Shown: positions 1 through 9,619, counted from the stretch's first letter. The stretch: DNA of 64,000 bases from JARKQH01 sp964631605 (GCA_964631605.1 CAZVYG010000010.1:29927-93926), one strand, 5' to 3'. The notes: generated by a model from the letters alone, not told the origin. Translations and numbers: made by a program.

Positions 1-960
1 CCAGCAGAACACGGCGTTGAAGCCGTTGGCCAGCCCGCGCCATTGAACCTCCCGCTCCGCAAACCGGGGATAGCTCGCTTCGTCCACCGGCCAGATTTCC
101 TGGTCGAATTTCAGCACCCTGGCCGCTTTTCGGGCGCAGTGCATCTCGAGATCCTTCGGGTGGCCCCAGGTAATGGCTTTGGGCTTCAGGGATCGCTGGC
201 GCAAGAAGCCGCCCAGCATCCGCGAGTCCAGCCCGCCCGAAAAAAGAATCTCATAGCGGGGTCCGGGCGGCATGTGCCGCGCGATCGCCTGATCCAGGCT
301 CGTCGCCACCAGCTCCGCATGCGCTTCAAAGTCCAACCCGAAATAGCGATCCGAAACCGGAATGCGATACTGCGGCCGCTCCCGCGCATTGCCTCTCTCC
401 CAGATCAGGAGGTTGCCGGCTCCCAGCCGGCGCACCCCCTCCCAAAGCGTCCGCCCCTCGAGGAAGTAATTCGCGGCAAGCAGGCCCGCCAGACCCTCAA
501 GGTCCAATCGCCCGCGCCAACCGGGGTGACAACGAAACAATTCCGGACTGGAGGCTATCAGCAGAGCATCGCCCCGGCTGTAGTAATACACGGGGAATCG
601 GCCCAGAATGTCGGCTCCAACCAGCAACCTCCCGGGGTACCGCCAGACCAGCGCGCCGTAAAGCCCGTCAAAGGGGGCAGGCGCTGCGCTTTGCCCTGTC
701 GTCCACCTGTCGGCAACGGTTCTTGCTGAGAGGCGGTGGGGCGTGCCATCCAGTGCCTGGCCCAAAAGCAGCGCGGCTGTATCAGATGAATGCCAGCAGT
801 CCGCCGGCTTGCCGGAGGCGCATGCCCAGGCGACGGCAAGGTCTGACAGTTCAAAAGATGCGACCGGCAGCCCCAGTTTCTCAAATTCAGCTCGTGCGTG
901 CGCAACGCACCTCGCCCGGACCTCGGCGCACTCGCCCACCATCGCAAGGAAATGGCTCAT
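1..960 (-). CDS. Asparagine-synthase-family protein, C-terminus cut by window edge
   Basis: Reading the minus strand from the ATG at 958-960 gives 320 residues with no stop before the window edge; an in-frame TGA lies six codons upstream, so this is the first possible start. Residues about 95-145 resemble the glutamine-amidotransferase (Ntn) fold of asparagine synthetases (GALVWRYPGRLLVGADILGR, then SSPELF). Residues 241-247 are SGGLDSR, the PP-loop ATP-pyrophosphatase motif. Family members make an amide from an acyl-adenylate and ammonia or an amine. The protein begins MSHF, so the usual catalytic Cys2 of the glutaminase site is absent. It may therefore use free ammonia, or act like beta-lactam synthetase or another amidating relative. 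Substrate unknown. Confidence 0.8.
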   Translation of the reverse strand, partial: MSHFLAMVGECAEVRARCVAHARAEFEKLGLPVASFELSDLAVAWACASGKPADCWHSSDTAALLLGQALDGTPHRLSARTVADRWTTGQSAAPAPFDGLYGALVWRYPGRLLVGADILGRFPVYYYSRGDALLIASSPELFRCHPGWRGRLDLEGLAGLLAANYFLEGRTLWEGVRRLGAGNLLIWERGNARERPQYRIPVSDRYFGLDFEAHAELVATSLDQAIARHMPPGPRYEILFSGGLDSRMLGGFLRQRSLKPKAITWGHPKDLEMHCARKAARVLKFDQEIWPVDEASYPRFAEREVQWRGLANGFNAVFCW

Positions 961-1491
961 TCGAAAGATAAACCGTCAGTCCGCGAGCTGCCAAACCTGT
1001 GCCAACGGTCGCGGGCGGTGGCAACCAATGCCCCACCCGACGGTTCCGGAATTGCACCTCGGTTCGGTGGGCGCCATCCGAGTCATTGTGCCGGGCTGTC
1101 GGCGCGGGTCAAGTCAGGGAGGGCGGATGACCTGAAAAACAATGCCCTTCAGTCCGGGGTAGGGGGGTATTGGTTCAAAATACGAATAACTAATAGGGAT
1201 TATTAACAAGCCAAAATTCGTGTTTCCCGGGGCAAACCTCCCTTGCACGGTCCATGGGCAGAGGTTATCAATCTCCGCGAACAAGAATCTGATGAAGTCG
1301 GGCAAATGTTGTTTTTGTAGCGATGAGACTGGCCAAATTTTGTTATTTGGAAAACAATTGACGTTATCGAAAGAAGTTCCACAATCACTCATCTACTATG
1401 TGGCTTTGGGTTCATTATAATGGCGGCGGACGGCGGCGGTTCGGTCGAACCGCGGGCGGCTGAGGGTTTGGTTTGAGCCGAGGACGAGACG
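961..1491. other. Intergenic region upstream of the ACIII operon
   Basis: About 530 bases between the divergently oriented asparagine-synthase-like gene and actA. No reading frame here looks coding. The stretch 1150-1420 is clearly more AT-rich than its surroundings and probably holds promoters for both directions. The only good element I can point to is a perfect TATAAT at 1416-1421. Confidence 0.5.
1393..1428 (+). promoter_or_regulatory. Candidate promoter of the ACIII operon
   Basis: A perfect -10 hexamer TATAAT lies at 1416-1421, placing a transcript start near 1428, about 64 bases before the actA ATG. No convincing -35 box is present at 16-18 bases spacing, so an activator may be needed or the match may be chance. 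A TTGACG also occurs at about 1358, but its best-spaced partner (ACAATC) is weak. Confidence 0.35.
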
Positions 1492-2145
1492 ATGTCAGCG
1501 ATTTTTCCCAAGTGGACCAACCGGTTGCCGCTCATGGTATTGACGGGGGGGGTGTTGGTGGGGGGCGCCCTGGTGGCTGGGGCTTGGTATTATCTGACGC
1601 CCAAGTACTCCCGGGTGGGTTACAAGCCCATCCAGCCGGTGGCCTTTTCGCACAACACGCACGTGAGCCAGTTGGGCATGGACTGCCGTTATTGCCACAA
1701 CGCGGTGGAACAATCCTGGTATTCGAACCTTCCCGACAGCGCCAAGTGCATGAATTGTCATAACCAGGTGTTGAAGGATGATCCGCGCCTGGCCTTGGTG
1801 CGCCAAAGTGCGGCCACCGGCGAGCCGATTCCCTGGGTGCAGATTCATCGCGTGCCCGACTACGTTTATTTCAACCATTCGGTGCATGTCACCCGCGGCA
1901 TAAGCTGCGTGGAATGCCACGGTCAAATTGACCAAATGGAGGAGGCCTATCACGCGCAGCCGTTGAGCATGACTTTTTGTCTGGATTGCCATCGGCATCC
2001 GGAGTTGAAGCTCCGGCCGCTGGACAAGATCACCGACCTCACCTGGCGACCGGAATCGCCGTTGCAGCAGCGCGAATTTGGTCAGCGCGCCATCAACGAT
2101 TGGAAAGTCGAGTCGCTGGAAAACTGCTCCGCATGCCACCGATGA
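1492..2145 (+). CDS. actA: ACIII subunit ActA, pentaheme cytochrome c
   Basis: A 217-residue protein with one N-terminal membrane anchor (about 13-33) and five CxxCH heme c motifs: CRYCH 65-69, CMNCH 86-90, CVECH 139-143, CLDCH 163-167 and CSACH 212-216. This is the ActA signature of alternative complex III, which oxidises quinol and reduces periplasmic cytochrome c or a partner oxidase. The heme domain should sit on the periplasmic side. The start has a purine-rich AGGACGAG upstream. The gene is first in a tightly packed operon, and its TGA overlaps the next ATG. Length and heme count are normal for the family. Confidence 0.96.
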   Translation: MSAIFPKWTNRLPLMVLTGGVLVGGALVAGAWYYLTPKYSRVGYKPIQPVAFSHNTHVSQLGMDCRYCHNAVEQSWYSNLPDSAKCMNCHNQVLKDDPRLALVRQSAATGEPIPWVQIHRVPDYVYFNHSVHVTRGISCVECHGQIDQMEEAYHAQPLSMTFCLDCHRHPELKLRPLDKITDLTWRPESPLQQREFGQRAINDWKVESLENCSACHR

Positions 2146-5100
2146 ACACCCTGCCTCCCGTATCCCAGCCTTTGGAATCCGGCCGCGCATATTGGCGGAG
2201 CTTGGATCAGTTGTCCGACACGCCCGAATTCCGCCAATGGCTGGAGCGGGAATTTCCCGAGGGCGCCAGTGAATGGCTGGACCCGGTGTCGCGGCGGCAC
2301 TTCGTGCGGATCATGTCGGCGTCATTTCTGTTGGCGGGTCTGGGGCTGGCGGGCACGGGGTGCCGGCGGCCCGAGCAGAAGATTGTCCCCTTCAGCAAGA
2401 TGCCGGAGAATTACACGCATGGGGTCCCGCAGTTCTATGCGACCTCCATGCCAACCCGGGGCGGGGCCTTGCCGCTGGTGGTCAAGTCTCACGACGGCCG
2501 CCCAACCAAGATCGAGGGCAATGCCCTGCATCCGGACAGTAATGGCGGCACGGACCGCTTCGCGCAGGCCTCGATCCTGAACCTGTATGATCCCGACCGT
2601 GCCACACGCTTTTTGAAGGACGGCGCGGCGACTACGCCGGAAGTGGCGCTGGATTTTCTCTCGGCGCTGTCCCGACAAGTCCAGAACGGCGGCGGACAGA
2701 AGCTGGCCGTGCTGGTCGAACGTCATTCGTCTCCGTCGCGGGAGCGGCTGCTGGACCTGTTGACCGGAAAGCTGGGGGCGCGGGTGTACGTTTATGAGCC
2801 GGTTGAAACGGCGGCGGATCAATTGGCGGCGCAGCAGGCCTTTGGGCGCCCGGTCAAACCCATTCCGCATTTTGACCGCGCCAAAGTGATTCTTTCGCTG
2901 GATTGCGATTTCCTGGGGGCGGAGGACGGCGTGCATAATCACATCCGGCGGTTTGCGCAGGGACGGAAGATGGAGAAGCCGGACGACGCGCTCAACCGGC
3001 TTTACTCGGTGGAGAGCCTGCTGACCTTGACGGGCGCCAACGCGGACCATCGCTTGCGCGTGCCGAGCAGCGCCGTGGCGCTGGTTGCGGCGGCCATCGC
3101 CAACCACGTGATAAAAGGAGGCCCCAGCGTTCAAGGCCTCAATCAAGTTGCGCCGCCGCCAGGGGTGGATCCGAAGTGGTTGGTGGAATGCGCCAAGGAT
3201 TTGCTGCAGCACCCGGGTGAGTGTCTGGTGGTGGCTGGGCACCGCCAGCCGCAGGTGGTTCACCTGCTGGCCTATGCCATGAATGCGGCGCTGGGCAACC
3301 TGGGCAAGACATTGGTTTTGAACGAGGCGCCCGCAGTGCGGAACCAGGGCCTTTCAGAACTCGCCCGCGCCCTTCATGCCGGCCAGGTGGAGACGCTGGT
3401 GATCCTCGGCTGCAATCCCGTGGCGACCGCGCCCGCAGACTTGGATTGGGTCAACGCGCAGAAGAAAGCGCGGACGGTGCTGCGCCTGGGATACTACGAA
3501 GATGAAACCGCGCCATTGTGCACCTGGCACCTGCCCGCCGCTCATTACCTGGAATCCTGGGGCGACGGTTTGGCGCAGGATGGCACCCTCGTGCCGGTGC
3601 AACCGCTCATTGCCCCCCTCTTTGGCGGGTTGACCGAGCTGGAGGTGCTGGCCCGCATCGCGGGTTACAAAACGACCAGCCCCTACGAAATTGTGCGCGA
3701 GACCTTTGCCGGTTACGTCAAAGGGGCGAACTTCGAGGAGGCATGGAAGAAATTTCTGCATGACGGTTTCCTGGCCGGATCAGCGGCCAAGCCTGCTGCG
3801 GTCTCTTTCAATCCCGCCCCGCTGGCTGAGGCGCTCTCGAGCCTCAAACCCAGCCTGCCATCCAAAGACCGGCTCGAGGTGGTTTTCCATCTTGATTACA
3901 GCGTGGATGATGGCCGATACAACAACAACGGCTGGCTGCAGGAGATGCCCGATCCCATCACCAAAATGACATGGGACAATGCAGTTCTGGTCAGCCGCAA
4001 AACCGCCCAGGAACTTGGGGTGAAGAACAACGACATGGTCGAGATTGCGCTCGAGGGGCGGGTGGCGCGCGGCCCCATCTGGATTCAGCCGGGTTTGGCC
4101 GATTATTCGCTGGGCCTGGCCCTCGGCTATGGCCGAAGCCGCACCGGGCGGGTGGGGCACAAAACCGGCTTCGATGTCTATCCGTTGCGGACGACGGCGG
4201 CGGAGCATTTCGCGGTTGGGGCGACGATCAAGCGCCTGGGGGCAACCTATCCGCTCTCCTGCACTCAGGACCATTGGTCCATGGAAGGCCGGCCGATTGT
4301 GCGCGAGGCCAACTTGAGCCAGTACCGCGAGCATCCGGATTTTGCGACCCGGATGAACGCCGAAGAGCCTCCCGTCAACCAATCCCTTTACCCCAACCCG
4401 CTGGACAAGCTGAAGCCCAGTGCGCTGCATCAGTGGGGGATGGCGATTGACCTCAACCAGTGCGTCGGCTGTTCGGCGTGCATCATGGCGTGCCAGAGCG
4501 AGAACAACGTCCCCATCGTGGGCAAGGACCAGGTCAAACGGGGGCGCGAGATGCACTGGATTCGGATTGACCGCTATTACGCCGGCAATCCCGCGCGGCG
4601 CAAGTTCACCGAGAGCTACCAGCTCGAGCAACAGCAGCAGTTCGAGGATTGGGTGGATGATCCCCAGGTGGTGACCCAGCCCATGCTCTGCCAGCATTGC
4701 GAGGCGGCGCCGTGCGAAAATGTCTGCCCGGTCAACGCCACGGTGCATGATCAGGAGGGGCTCAACGTCATGGTTTACAACCGGTGTGTGGGCACGCGGT
4801 ATTGCTCGAACAACTGTCCCTACAAGGTGCGCCGGTTCAACTACTTTGATTACAACAAACGGCCCATCACCGCTCTGTATCTCGGCCCGTTCGGACGTCG
4901 CAAGGATGACGAATGGGACCTGCTGAAGATGGTGAAGAATCCCGACGTGACCGTACGGATGCGCGGGGTGATGGAGAAATGCACCTTCTGCGTGCAGCGA
5001 ATTGAAGGGGCCAAGATTGCGCAAAAGGTCAAGGCGGGCGCGACCGGCGAGGTGGTGGTGCCGGAGGGGACGTTTACCACGGCCTGCGCCCAGGCTTGTC

Positions 5101-5375
5101 CGGCCGGCGCAATTGTCTTCGGCAACCTGAATGATCCCAACAGCCGCGTGTCCAAACTCAAACAGCAGGACCGCAATTACAGCGTGCTGGATCTGTTGTT
5201 GACCAAGCCCAGGCTGACCTATCTGGCCCGGGTCCGAAACCCCAATCCCGCCATGCCGGACTACCAGGAAGCCCCCTTAAGTTTCGAGCATTTCCGCGAC
5301 AAGATGGGTGATCCATTCAAGCACACAGGCGCGGGCCATGGAACTGGCCGCCCGATTGGGAAAGGAGGGCACTGA
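2142..5375 (+). CDS. actB: ACIII subunit ActB, molybdopterin-oxidoreductase-like/iron-sulfur fusion
   Basis: The start is taken at the ATG overlapping the actA stop (ATGA), giving 1077 residues; an in-frame ATG at 2133 is an alternative. Residues about 50-74 form a Tat-like signal ending in a possible lipobox (SRRHF, then GLAGTGC), as is usual for ActB. Residues about 80-750 resemble the molybdopterin oxidoreductase fold, which in ActB holds no Mo cofactor. The C-terminal third is a four-cluster ferredoxin domain with Cys motifs starting near 774 (CVGCSACIMAC), 850 (CQHCEAAPCENVC), 882 (CVGTRYCSNNC), 947 (CTFC) and 982 (CAQAC). It provides the Fe-S electron wire between the quinol site in ActC and the hemes of ActA/ActE. 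Confidence 0.96.
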   Translation: MNTLPPVSQPLESGRAYWRSLDQLSDTPEFRQWLEREFPEGASEWLDPVSRRHFVRIMSASFLLAGLGLAGTGCRRPEQKIVPFSKMPENYTHGVPQFYATSMPTRGGALPLVVKSHDGRPTKIEGNALHPDSNGGTDRFAQASILNLYDPDRATRFLKDGAATTPEVALDFLSALSRQVQNGGGQKLAVLVERHSSPSRERLLDLLTGKLGARVYVYEPVETAADQLAAQQAFGRPVKPIPHFDRAKVILSLDCDFLGAEDGVHNHIRRFAQGRKMEKPDDALNRLYSVESLLTLTGANADHRLRVPSSAVALVAAAIANHVIKGGPSVQGLNQVAPPPGVDPKWLVECAKDLLQHPGECLVVAGHRQPQVVHLLAYAMNAALGNLGKTLVLNEAPAVRNQGLSELARALHAGQVETLVILGCNPVATAPADLDWVNAQKKARTVLRLGYYEDETAPLCTWHLPAAHYLESWGDGLAQDGTLVPVQPLIAPLFGGLTELEVLARIAGYKTTSPYEIVRETFAGYVKGANFEEAWKKFLHDGFLAGSAAKPAAVSFNPAPLAEALSSLKPSLPSKDRLEVVFHLDYSVDDGRYNNNGWLQEMPDPITKMTWDNAVLVSRKTAQELGVKNNDMVEIALEGRVARGPIWIQPGLADYSLGLALGYGRSRTGRVGHKTGFDVYPLRTTAAEHFAVGATIKRLGATYPLSCTQDHWSMEGRPIVREANLSQYREHPDFATRMNAEEPPVNQSLYPNPLDKLKPSALHQWGMAIDLNQCVGCSACIMACQSENNVPIVGKDQVKRGREMHWIRIDRYYAGNPARRKFTESYQLEQQQQFEDWVDDPQVVTQPMLCQHCEAAPCENVCPVNATVHDQEGLNVMVYNRCVGTRYCSNNCPYKVRRFNYFDYNKRPITALYLGPFGRRKDDEWDLLKMVKNPDVTVRMRGVMEKCTFCVQRIEGAKIAQKVKAGATGEVVVPEGTFTTACAQACPAGAIVFGNLNDPNSRVSKLKQQDRNYSVLDLLLTKPRLTYLARVRNPNPAMPDYQEAPLSFEHFRDKMGDPFKHTGAGHGTGRPIGKGGH

Positions 5376-6805
5376 TGGCCGCTCACGCGACTCCCTTGAC
5401 CATTCCCGAGCCACCGGCCGAGCTGCAGCGGCCGTTGCTGGTGGATAACTACCGGAGTCTTGGCTGGATTTCCAACCGGGTCTGCTCGCTCACCGAGGGC
5501 AAGGCGCCGATCTGGTGGTGGGTGTTGCTCATTCCGAGTGTTCTCGCCCTGGGCATGTTGCTCTTCATGCTGGGATACCAGATTTCCACCGGCGTGGGCG
5601 TCTGGGGCAACATGCACCCGGTCATGTGGGGCTGGGATATTATCAATTTCGTTTGGTGGATCGGCATCGGGCACGCCGGCACGCTGATTTCCGCCATTTT
5701 GTTTTTACTGCGCCAACGCTGGCGCACGGCGGTGAACCGGGCGGCCGAGGCGATGACCATCTTTGCGGTCATGTGCGCCGGCATCTACCCCGCGCTGCAT
5801 GTGGGGCGGGTTTGGTACGACTGGTGGCTGTTCCCCATTCCGAACTCCAACTCGATCTGGCCGCAGTTCCGGTCGCCATTGATGTGGGACGTGTTTGCGG
5901 TCTCGACCTATTTCACCGTGTCCGTGTTGTTTTGGTACATGGGCTTGATTCCCGACCTGGCGGTGATGCGGGACCGGGCGCGGACCAAAATCCGCCAATT
6001 TGCCTACGGCCTGTTCGCGCTGGGGTGGACCGGTTCAAACCGGCATTGGAGCAATTACGAGAAGGCGTATTTGATACTGGCCGGGCTTTCCACCCCGCTG
6101 GTGCTTTCCGTGCACTCGATCGTCTCGTTGGACTTCGCCGTCTCCCAGGTGCCCGGCTGGCATACCACCATTTTCCCCCCGTACTTTGTCGCCGGCGCGA
6201 TTTTCTCCGGTTTCGGCATGGTGCTCACGCTGCTGATTCCCTTGCGCAGCATTTTCAAACTTCAGGACATCATCACCCTGCGGCACATAGACGTAATGTG
6301 CAAGGTGACGCTGGCCACGGGCTCCATCGTGGGCTACGCGTATGGGATGGAGTTTTTCATCGCCTGGTACAGCGGCAGCCCGTATGAGCGATTTGCGTTC
6401 ATCAACCGGGCGCTGGGACCCTATTGGTGGGGGTATTGGACCATGATCCTCTGCAACGTGGTGGTGCCGCAGTTGTTCTGGTTCAAGTCGCTGCGGCAAA
6501 ATCTGGTGGTGGTGTTTATTATCTCCATCCTTGTGAACATTGGCATGTGGTTTGAGCGTTTCGTGATCATCGTCATCTCGCTCCATCGGGACTTTGTGCC
6601 GGCCAATTGGGGGTACTATTCGCCCTCGTGGGTGGACATCTGCACTTACATCGGCACGTTTGGGCTGTTCTTCACTCTGTTTTTGCTGTTCATCCGGTTC
6701 CTGCCGATGATCGCAATTTCCGAAGTCAAAGGCGTGACCCCGCAGTCGGATCCGCACCATCCACTCGGCGGCGCCAAAATCAAGGAGATGGCACTCCATG
6801 AATAA
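5375..6805 (+). CDS. actC: ACIII subunit ActC, NrfD-like membrane quinol-binding subunit
   Basis: A 476-residue, very hydrophobic NrfD/PsrC-family protein with about ten membrane helices, typical of ActC, one of the two large membrane subunits of ACIII and a likely quinol-binding site. Its ATG overlaps the actB stop (TGATG) and is preceded by a strong AAAGGAGGG at 5361-5369. Landmarks include the MHPVMWGWDIINFVWWIGIG helix and SVHSIVSLDFAV. The gene is translationally coupled to its neighbours, so stoichiometric assembly with ActB is expected. Confidence 0.95.
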   Translation: MAAHATPLTIPEPPAELQRPLLVDNYRSLGWISNRVCSLTEGKAPIWWWVLLIPSVLALGMLLFMLGYQISTGVGVWGNMHPVMWGWDIINFVWWIGIGHAGTLISAILFLLRQRWRTAVNRAAEAMTIFAVMCAGIYPALHVGRVWYDWWLFPIPNSNSIWPQFRSPLMWDVFAVSTYFTVSVLFWYMGLIPDLAVMRDRARTKIRQFAYGLFALGWTGSNRHWSNYEKAYLILAGLSTPLVLSVHSIVSLDFAVSQVPGWHTTIFPPYFVAGAIFSGFGMVLTLLIPLRSIFKLQDIITLRHIDVMCKVTLATGSIVGYAYGMEFFIAWYSGSPYERFAFINRALGPYWWGYWTMILCNVVVPQLFWFKSLRQNLVVVFIISILVNIGMWFERFVIIVISLHRDFVPANWGYYSPSWVDICTYIGTFGLFFTLFLLFIRFLPMIAISEVKGVTPQSDPHHPLGGAKIKEMALHE

Positions 6806-7337
6806 CCCTTCCAAACCTTACGGCATGATCGCCGAATTCCGCACCGCGGCGGACATCCTGCACGCGGCGGAGAAAGTGCGGGACGCGGGGTACCGCAAGT
6901 GGGATGTATTCACCCCCTTCCCGGTGCATGGGATGGACCGCGCCATGGGATTAAAGAACTCGAAGGTGGGTTGGTTTGCGTTCCTGGGCGGGGTGACGGG
7001 TTACACAACGGGCATGCTGATGATCTGGTTCATGAACGCGCTGGATTATCCGCTGGTGGTGGGTGGCAAGCCGATGTTCAGCCCCTTTTACGCCTTCCCG
7101 CCCTCTTATGAACTGACGATTCTGTTCGGGGCCTTTGGCTCGCTGTTTGGGATGTTGTTCCTGAACCGGCTCCCGCGGCTTTATCATCCCCTGCTCAAGA
7201 ACCGACGGTTCGCGCTGGTGACCCATGACCGGTTCTTCCTGGTCATCGAGTGCGCCGACCCGAAGTATTCGGAGCCGGAAGTTCGCAAGTTGCTCGAGGG
7301 AGCCGGCAGCCGGCATATCGAGGTGGTGGAGGACTAA
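6798..7337 (+). CDS. actD: ACIII subunit ActD (DUF3341 family)
   Basis: A 179-residue protein with two membrane helices (about 53-75 and 98-120) flanked by a soluble N-terminal part beginning with the DUF3341-style YGMIAEFRTAADILHAAEKV. ActD is a membrane subunit of ACIII with no known cofactor. The start overlaps the end of actC by eight bases. Length and position in the operon are as expected. Confidence 0.94.
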   Translation: MNNPSKPYGMIAEFRTAADILHAAEKVRDAGYRKWDVFTPFPVHGMDRAMGLKNSKVGWFAFLGGVTGYTTGMLMIWFMNALDYPLVVGGKPMFSPFYAFPPSYELTILFGAFGSLFGMLFLNRLPRLYHPLLKNRRFALVTHDRFFLVIECADPKYSEPEVRKLLEGAGSRHIEVVED

Positions 7338-7981
7338 TGCGCTATTTTCTCGCCATCTTCGCCGTTTGTGTGGTGGCCGTGGTCGCCCTCCTGGGCTTTC
7401 GCGGCAGTCACTTCCGCCAGCCGCCGCTCCGCATCTTCCCGGACATGGAGTTTCAATTAAAGCTCCGGCCGCAGGCGCCGAACGGTTTCTTCCCCAATGG
7501 GCGGACCTCCCAACTCCCGGTTCCGGGCACGATCCCGCGCGGAGTCGCGGTTCAGACGGTGTCGGGGCCGGTGTTTCCCTTCGAGGATGCGCCGGTCAAC
7601 ACCGGCTGGAAGACGGGCACGACGAACTTTGTCGAGCACAACCCGCTGCGCATCACCTCGGCGTTGCTCAAGCGGGGGCAGCAGCGCTACACGATCAATT
7701 GCGCCCCCTGCCACGGCGGGCTGGGGGATGGGAATGGGATCACGCGGAAGATTGGGGCGATGGCAGTGGTGGCCAATTTGCATGACAAGCGCATTGTGGA
7801 GATGCCGGACGGCGAGATTTTTTACGTGATCACCCACGGGCGGAACCTCATGGGGGCTTACGGGGCGCAGGTGACGCCGCAGGACCGGTGGGCGGTGGTG
7901 GCCTACTTGCGCGCGCTCCAACTGGCGCGGTTGGGGGAGCTGGAGGATTTGCCGCCGCAACAGCGAACCCTATTGAAATAA
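7337..7981 (+). CDS. actE: ACIII subunit ActE, monoheme cytochrome c
   Basis: The start is the ATG overlapping the actD stop (TAATG), giving 214 residues; longer in-frame extensions into actD are not credible. An N-terminal hydrophobic segment (about 3-22) anchors or exports it. One heme motif, CAPCHG, is followed by GNGITRKIG and the conserved PDGEIFYVITHGRNLMGAYG, which carries the Met ligand. ActE is the monoheme c subunit of ACIII and probably hands electrons to the terminal acceptor. Confidence 0.95.
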   Translation: MRYFLAIFAVCVVAVVALLGFRGSHFRQPPLRIFPDMEFQLKLRPQAPNGFFPNGRTSQLPVPGTIPRGVAVQTVSGPVFPFEDAPVNTGWKTGTTNFVEHNPLRITSALLKRGQQRYTINCAPCHGGLGDGNGITRKIGAMAVVANLHDKRIVEMPDGEIFYVITHGRNLMGAYGAQVTPQDRWAVVAYLRALQLARLGELEDLPPQQRTLLK

Positions 7982-7988
7982 TGGCTGT

Positions 7989-9248
7989 ATGAAGAAATCC
8001 GTGTCCACCCCGCTGGATTTGTCCCGATGGCGGATTGTGCCGACGGTGCTGATGGCCGCGGGCGGCCTGCTTGCGCTCCTGGGTTTTTTCGTGAATCGCC
8101 AACAGTTCGCGTTCTCGTGGCTGCTGGCCTTCATGTTTTTTCTGAGCCTGAGCGCGGGGGCGCTGTTCCTGGTGATGGCGCACCATTTGTTCGATGCCGG
8201 CTGGTCGGTGCCGATCCGGCGGTTTCTCGAGCACCTGGCGTGTTTGTTTCCCTGGCTGGCGGTGTTGTTTCTCCCGGTGGCCCTGCTGGCGCCGACGCTC
8301 TATGAGTGGATGAGCCTGGACCCGCATTTGGATCACGCGTTGCACGCCAAGCAGCCTTTGTTTACGCGGCCGATGTTTTATGTGGTGTCGGCAGTTTGCT
8401 TCGCGGTGTGGATTATTCTGTCCAACCGGCTGCGCCACTGGTCGCTCGAGCAGGACCGGACCGGGACGGCGCTGCCCACCCACCGGATGCGGTTTTATTC
8501 CTGCGCGGGGATTTTTCTCTTTGCGATCACGTTGACGCTGGGGGCGATCCTGTGGATGAAGGCGCTGCAGCACCAGTGGTTCTCGACCATGTACGGCGTG
8601 TATTATTTTGCCGGCAGTGTCTGGATGACGCTGGGGACGGCCTACGTTATCACCATGGTATTGGACCGGCAGGGAGTGCTGAGCGATGCCCTGCATGATC
8701 ACCAGTACTATTTCCTGGGGTCGCTGCTCTTCGCGTTCACGGTGTTTTACGCCTACATCCATTTCTCGCAGTATTTCATCATCTGGAACGGGAATATGCC
8801 GGAGGAGACCTTTTGGTATGCCTTGCGGGAGAAGGGAACGTGGTGGTGGGTGGGAATGGTGATTATTTTCGGGCATTTTTTCGTCCCCTTCCTCGCGTTG
8901 TTGCGGATTGATGTGAAAAGCGTGTTTGGCTATATGACCCCGCTGTGCGTCTGGACATGGTTGATGCATTACCTTGACTTGTCTTTTAACATTATGCCCG
9001 TGAAACATCCCAATGGATTCGTTTTGCATTGGATTGATCTCGGGTGCTGGGCGTTTATGGCGGGCCTGCTGGCCACGATGTTCCTGCGGGCGTACTGGAG
9101 GCACGCCCCGTATCCGGTGAAAGACCCGCGCCTGGTGGAGGCGATGGGATTTGCGCATCCGATTCCGACACAAATCTCGGGCGGGGAGCTGGATGAGTGT
9201 GATGATACCCCGGCGGTGCATCCCGAGGTGCAGGGAGGTGGGCGATGA
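7989..9248 (+). CDS. actF: ACIII subunit ActF, second large membrane subunit
   Basis: A 419-residue polytopic membrane protein with about ten helices, the quinol:cytochrome c oxidoreductase membrane subunit ActF, a shorter relative of ActC. It starts seven bases after actE. Features include an N-terminal double helix, a conserved HHLFDAGWSVPIRRFLEH segment and a Trp-rich C-terminal helix bundle. It completes the canonical actABCDEF set. The TGA overlaps the next ATG (ATGA). Confidence 0.94.
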   Translation: MKKSVSTPLDLSRWRIVPTVLMAAGGLLALLGFFVNRQQFAFSWLLAFMFFLSLSAGALFLVMAHHLFDAGWSVPIRRFLEHLACLFPWLAVLFLPVALLAPTLYEWMSLDPHLDHALHAKQPLFTRPMFYVVSAVCFAVWIILSNRLRHWSLEQDRTGTALPTHRMRFYSCAGIFLFAITLTLGAILWMKALQHQWFSTMYGVYYFAGSVWMTLGTAYVITMVLDRQGVLSDALHDHQYYFLGSLLFAFTVFYAYIHFSQYFIIWNGNMPEETFWYALREKGTWWWVGMVIIFGHFFVPFLALLRIDVKSVFGYMTPLCVWTWLMHYLDLSFNIMPVKHPNGFVLHWIDLGCWAFMAGLLATMFLRAYWRHAPYPVKDPRLVEAMGFAHPIPTQISGGELDECDDTPAVHPEVQGGGR

Positions 9249-9619
9249 ACGGAACTGATTCCAGCCGGGGGACTTCAGCGGCGGTGGCGGTGGCCATTGT
9301 GGGGACGTTCCTGATTGTCGCGGCGCTGGTGGGGGTGATGCGTCGGCATACCCAGGCGCCCGCGGTGGATGCGGTGCGGATTGCCGAGCGCGCGAAAGCC
9401 CTGGCGGAGTTGCGCGAGGCGGAGACGGTGGCTTTGAGCACCCCGGCATGGATTGACCAGGGCAAGGGGCTGGTGCGGCTGCCCATCACCCACGCAATGG
9501 AACTGGTGCTTCGGGGGTGGGAGAATCCGGCGACGGCCAGATCGAATTTGATTGCGCGGGTGGAAAAGGCGACGGCGGCGCCGCCAAAGGCGCCGGAGAA
9601 ACCGAGCGAGTTTGAGTGA
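9245..9619 (+). CDS. Small single-helix membrane protein between ActF and the CcoN-like gene
   Basis: A 124-residue protein with one membrane helix (about 12-34) and a charged, Ala/Glu-rich outside part. The stretch IDQGKGLVRLPITHAMELVL resembles a short conserved motif that I recall from small proteins encoded inside ACIII and caa3 oxidase operons. That resemblance is from memory, not a search. The start overlaps actF (ATGA) and the stop overlaps the next gene (TGATG), so it is made together with the complex. It is probably an accessory subunit or assembly factor. Function unknown. Confidence 0.75.
   Translation: MNGTDSSRGTSAAVAVAIVGTFLIVAALVGVMRRHTQAPAVDAVRIAERAKALAELREAETVALSTPAWIDQGKGLVRLPITHAMELVLRGWENPATARSNLIARVEKATAAPPKAPEKPSEFE

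Noticed and set aside
1977..2141. Long upstream extension of ActB
   Set aside because: It lies inside actA in another frame and has no ActB-like sequence; the ATGA overlap start fits the operon's habit.
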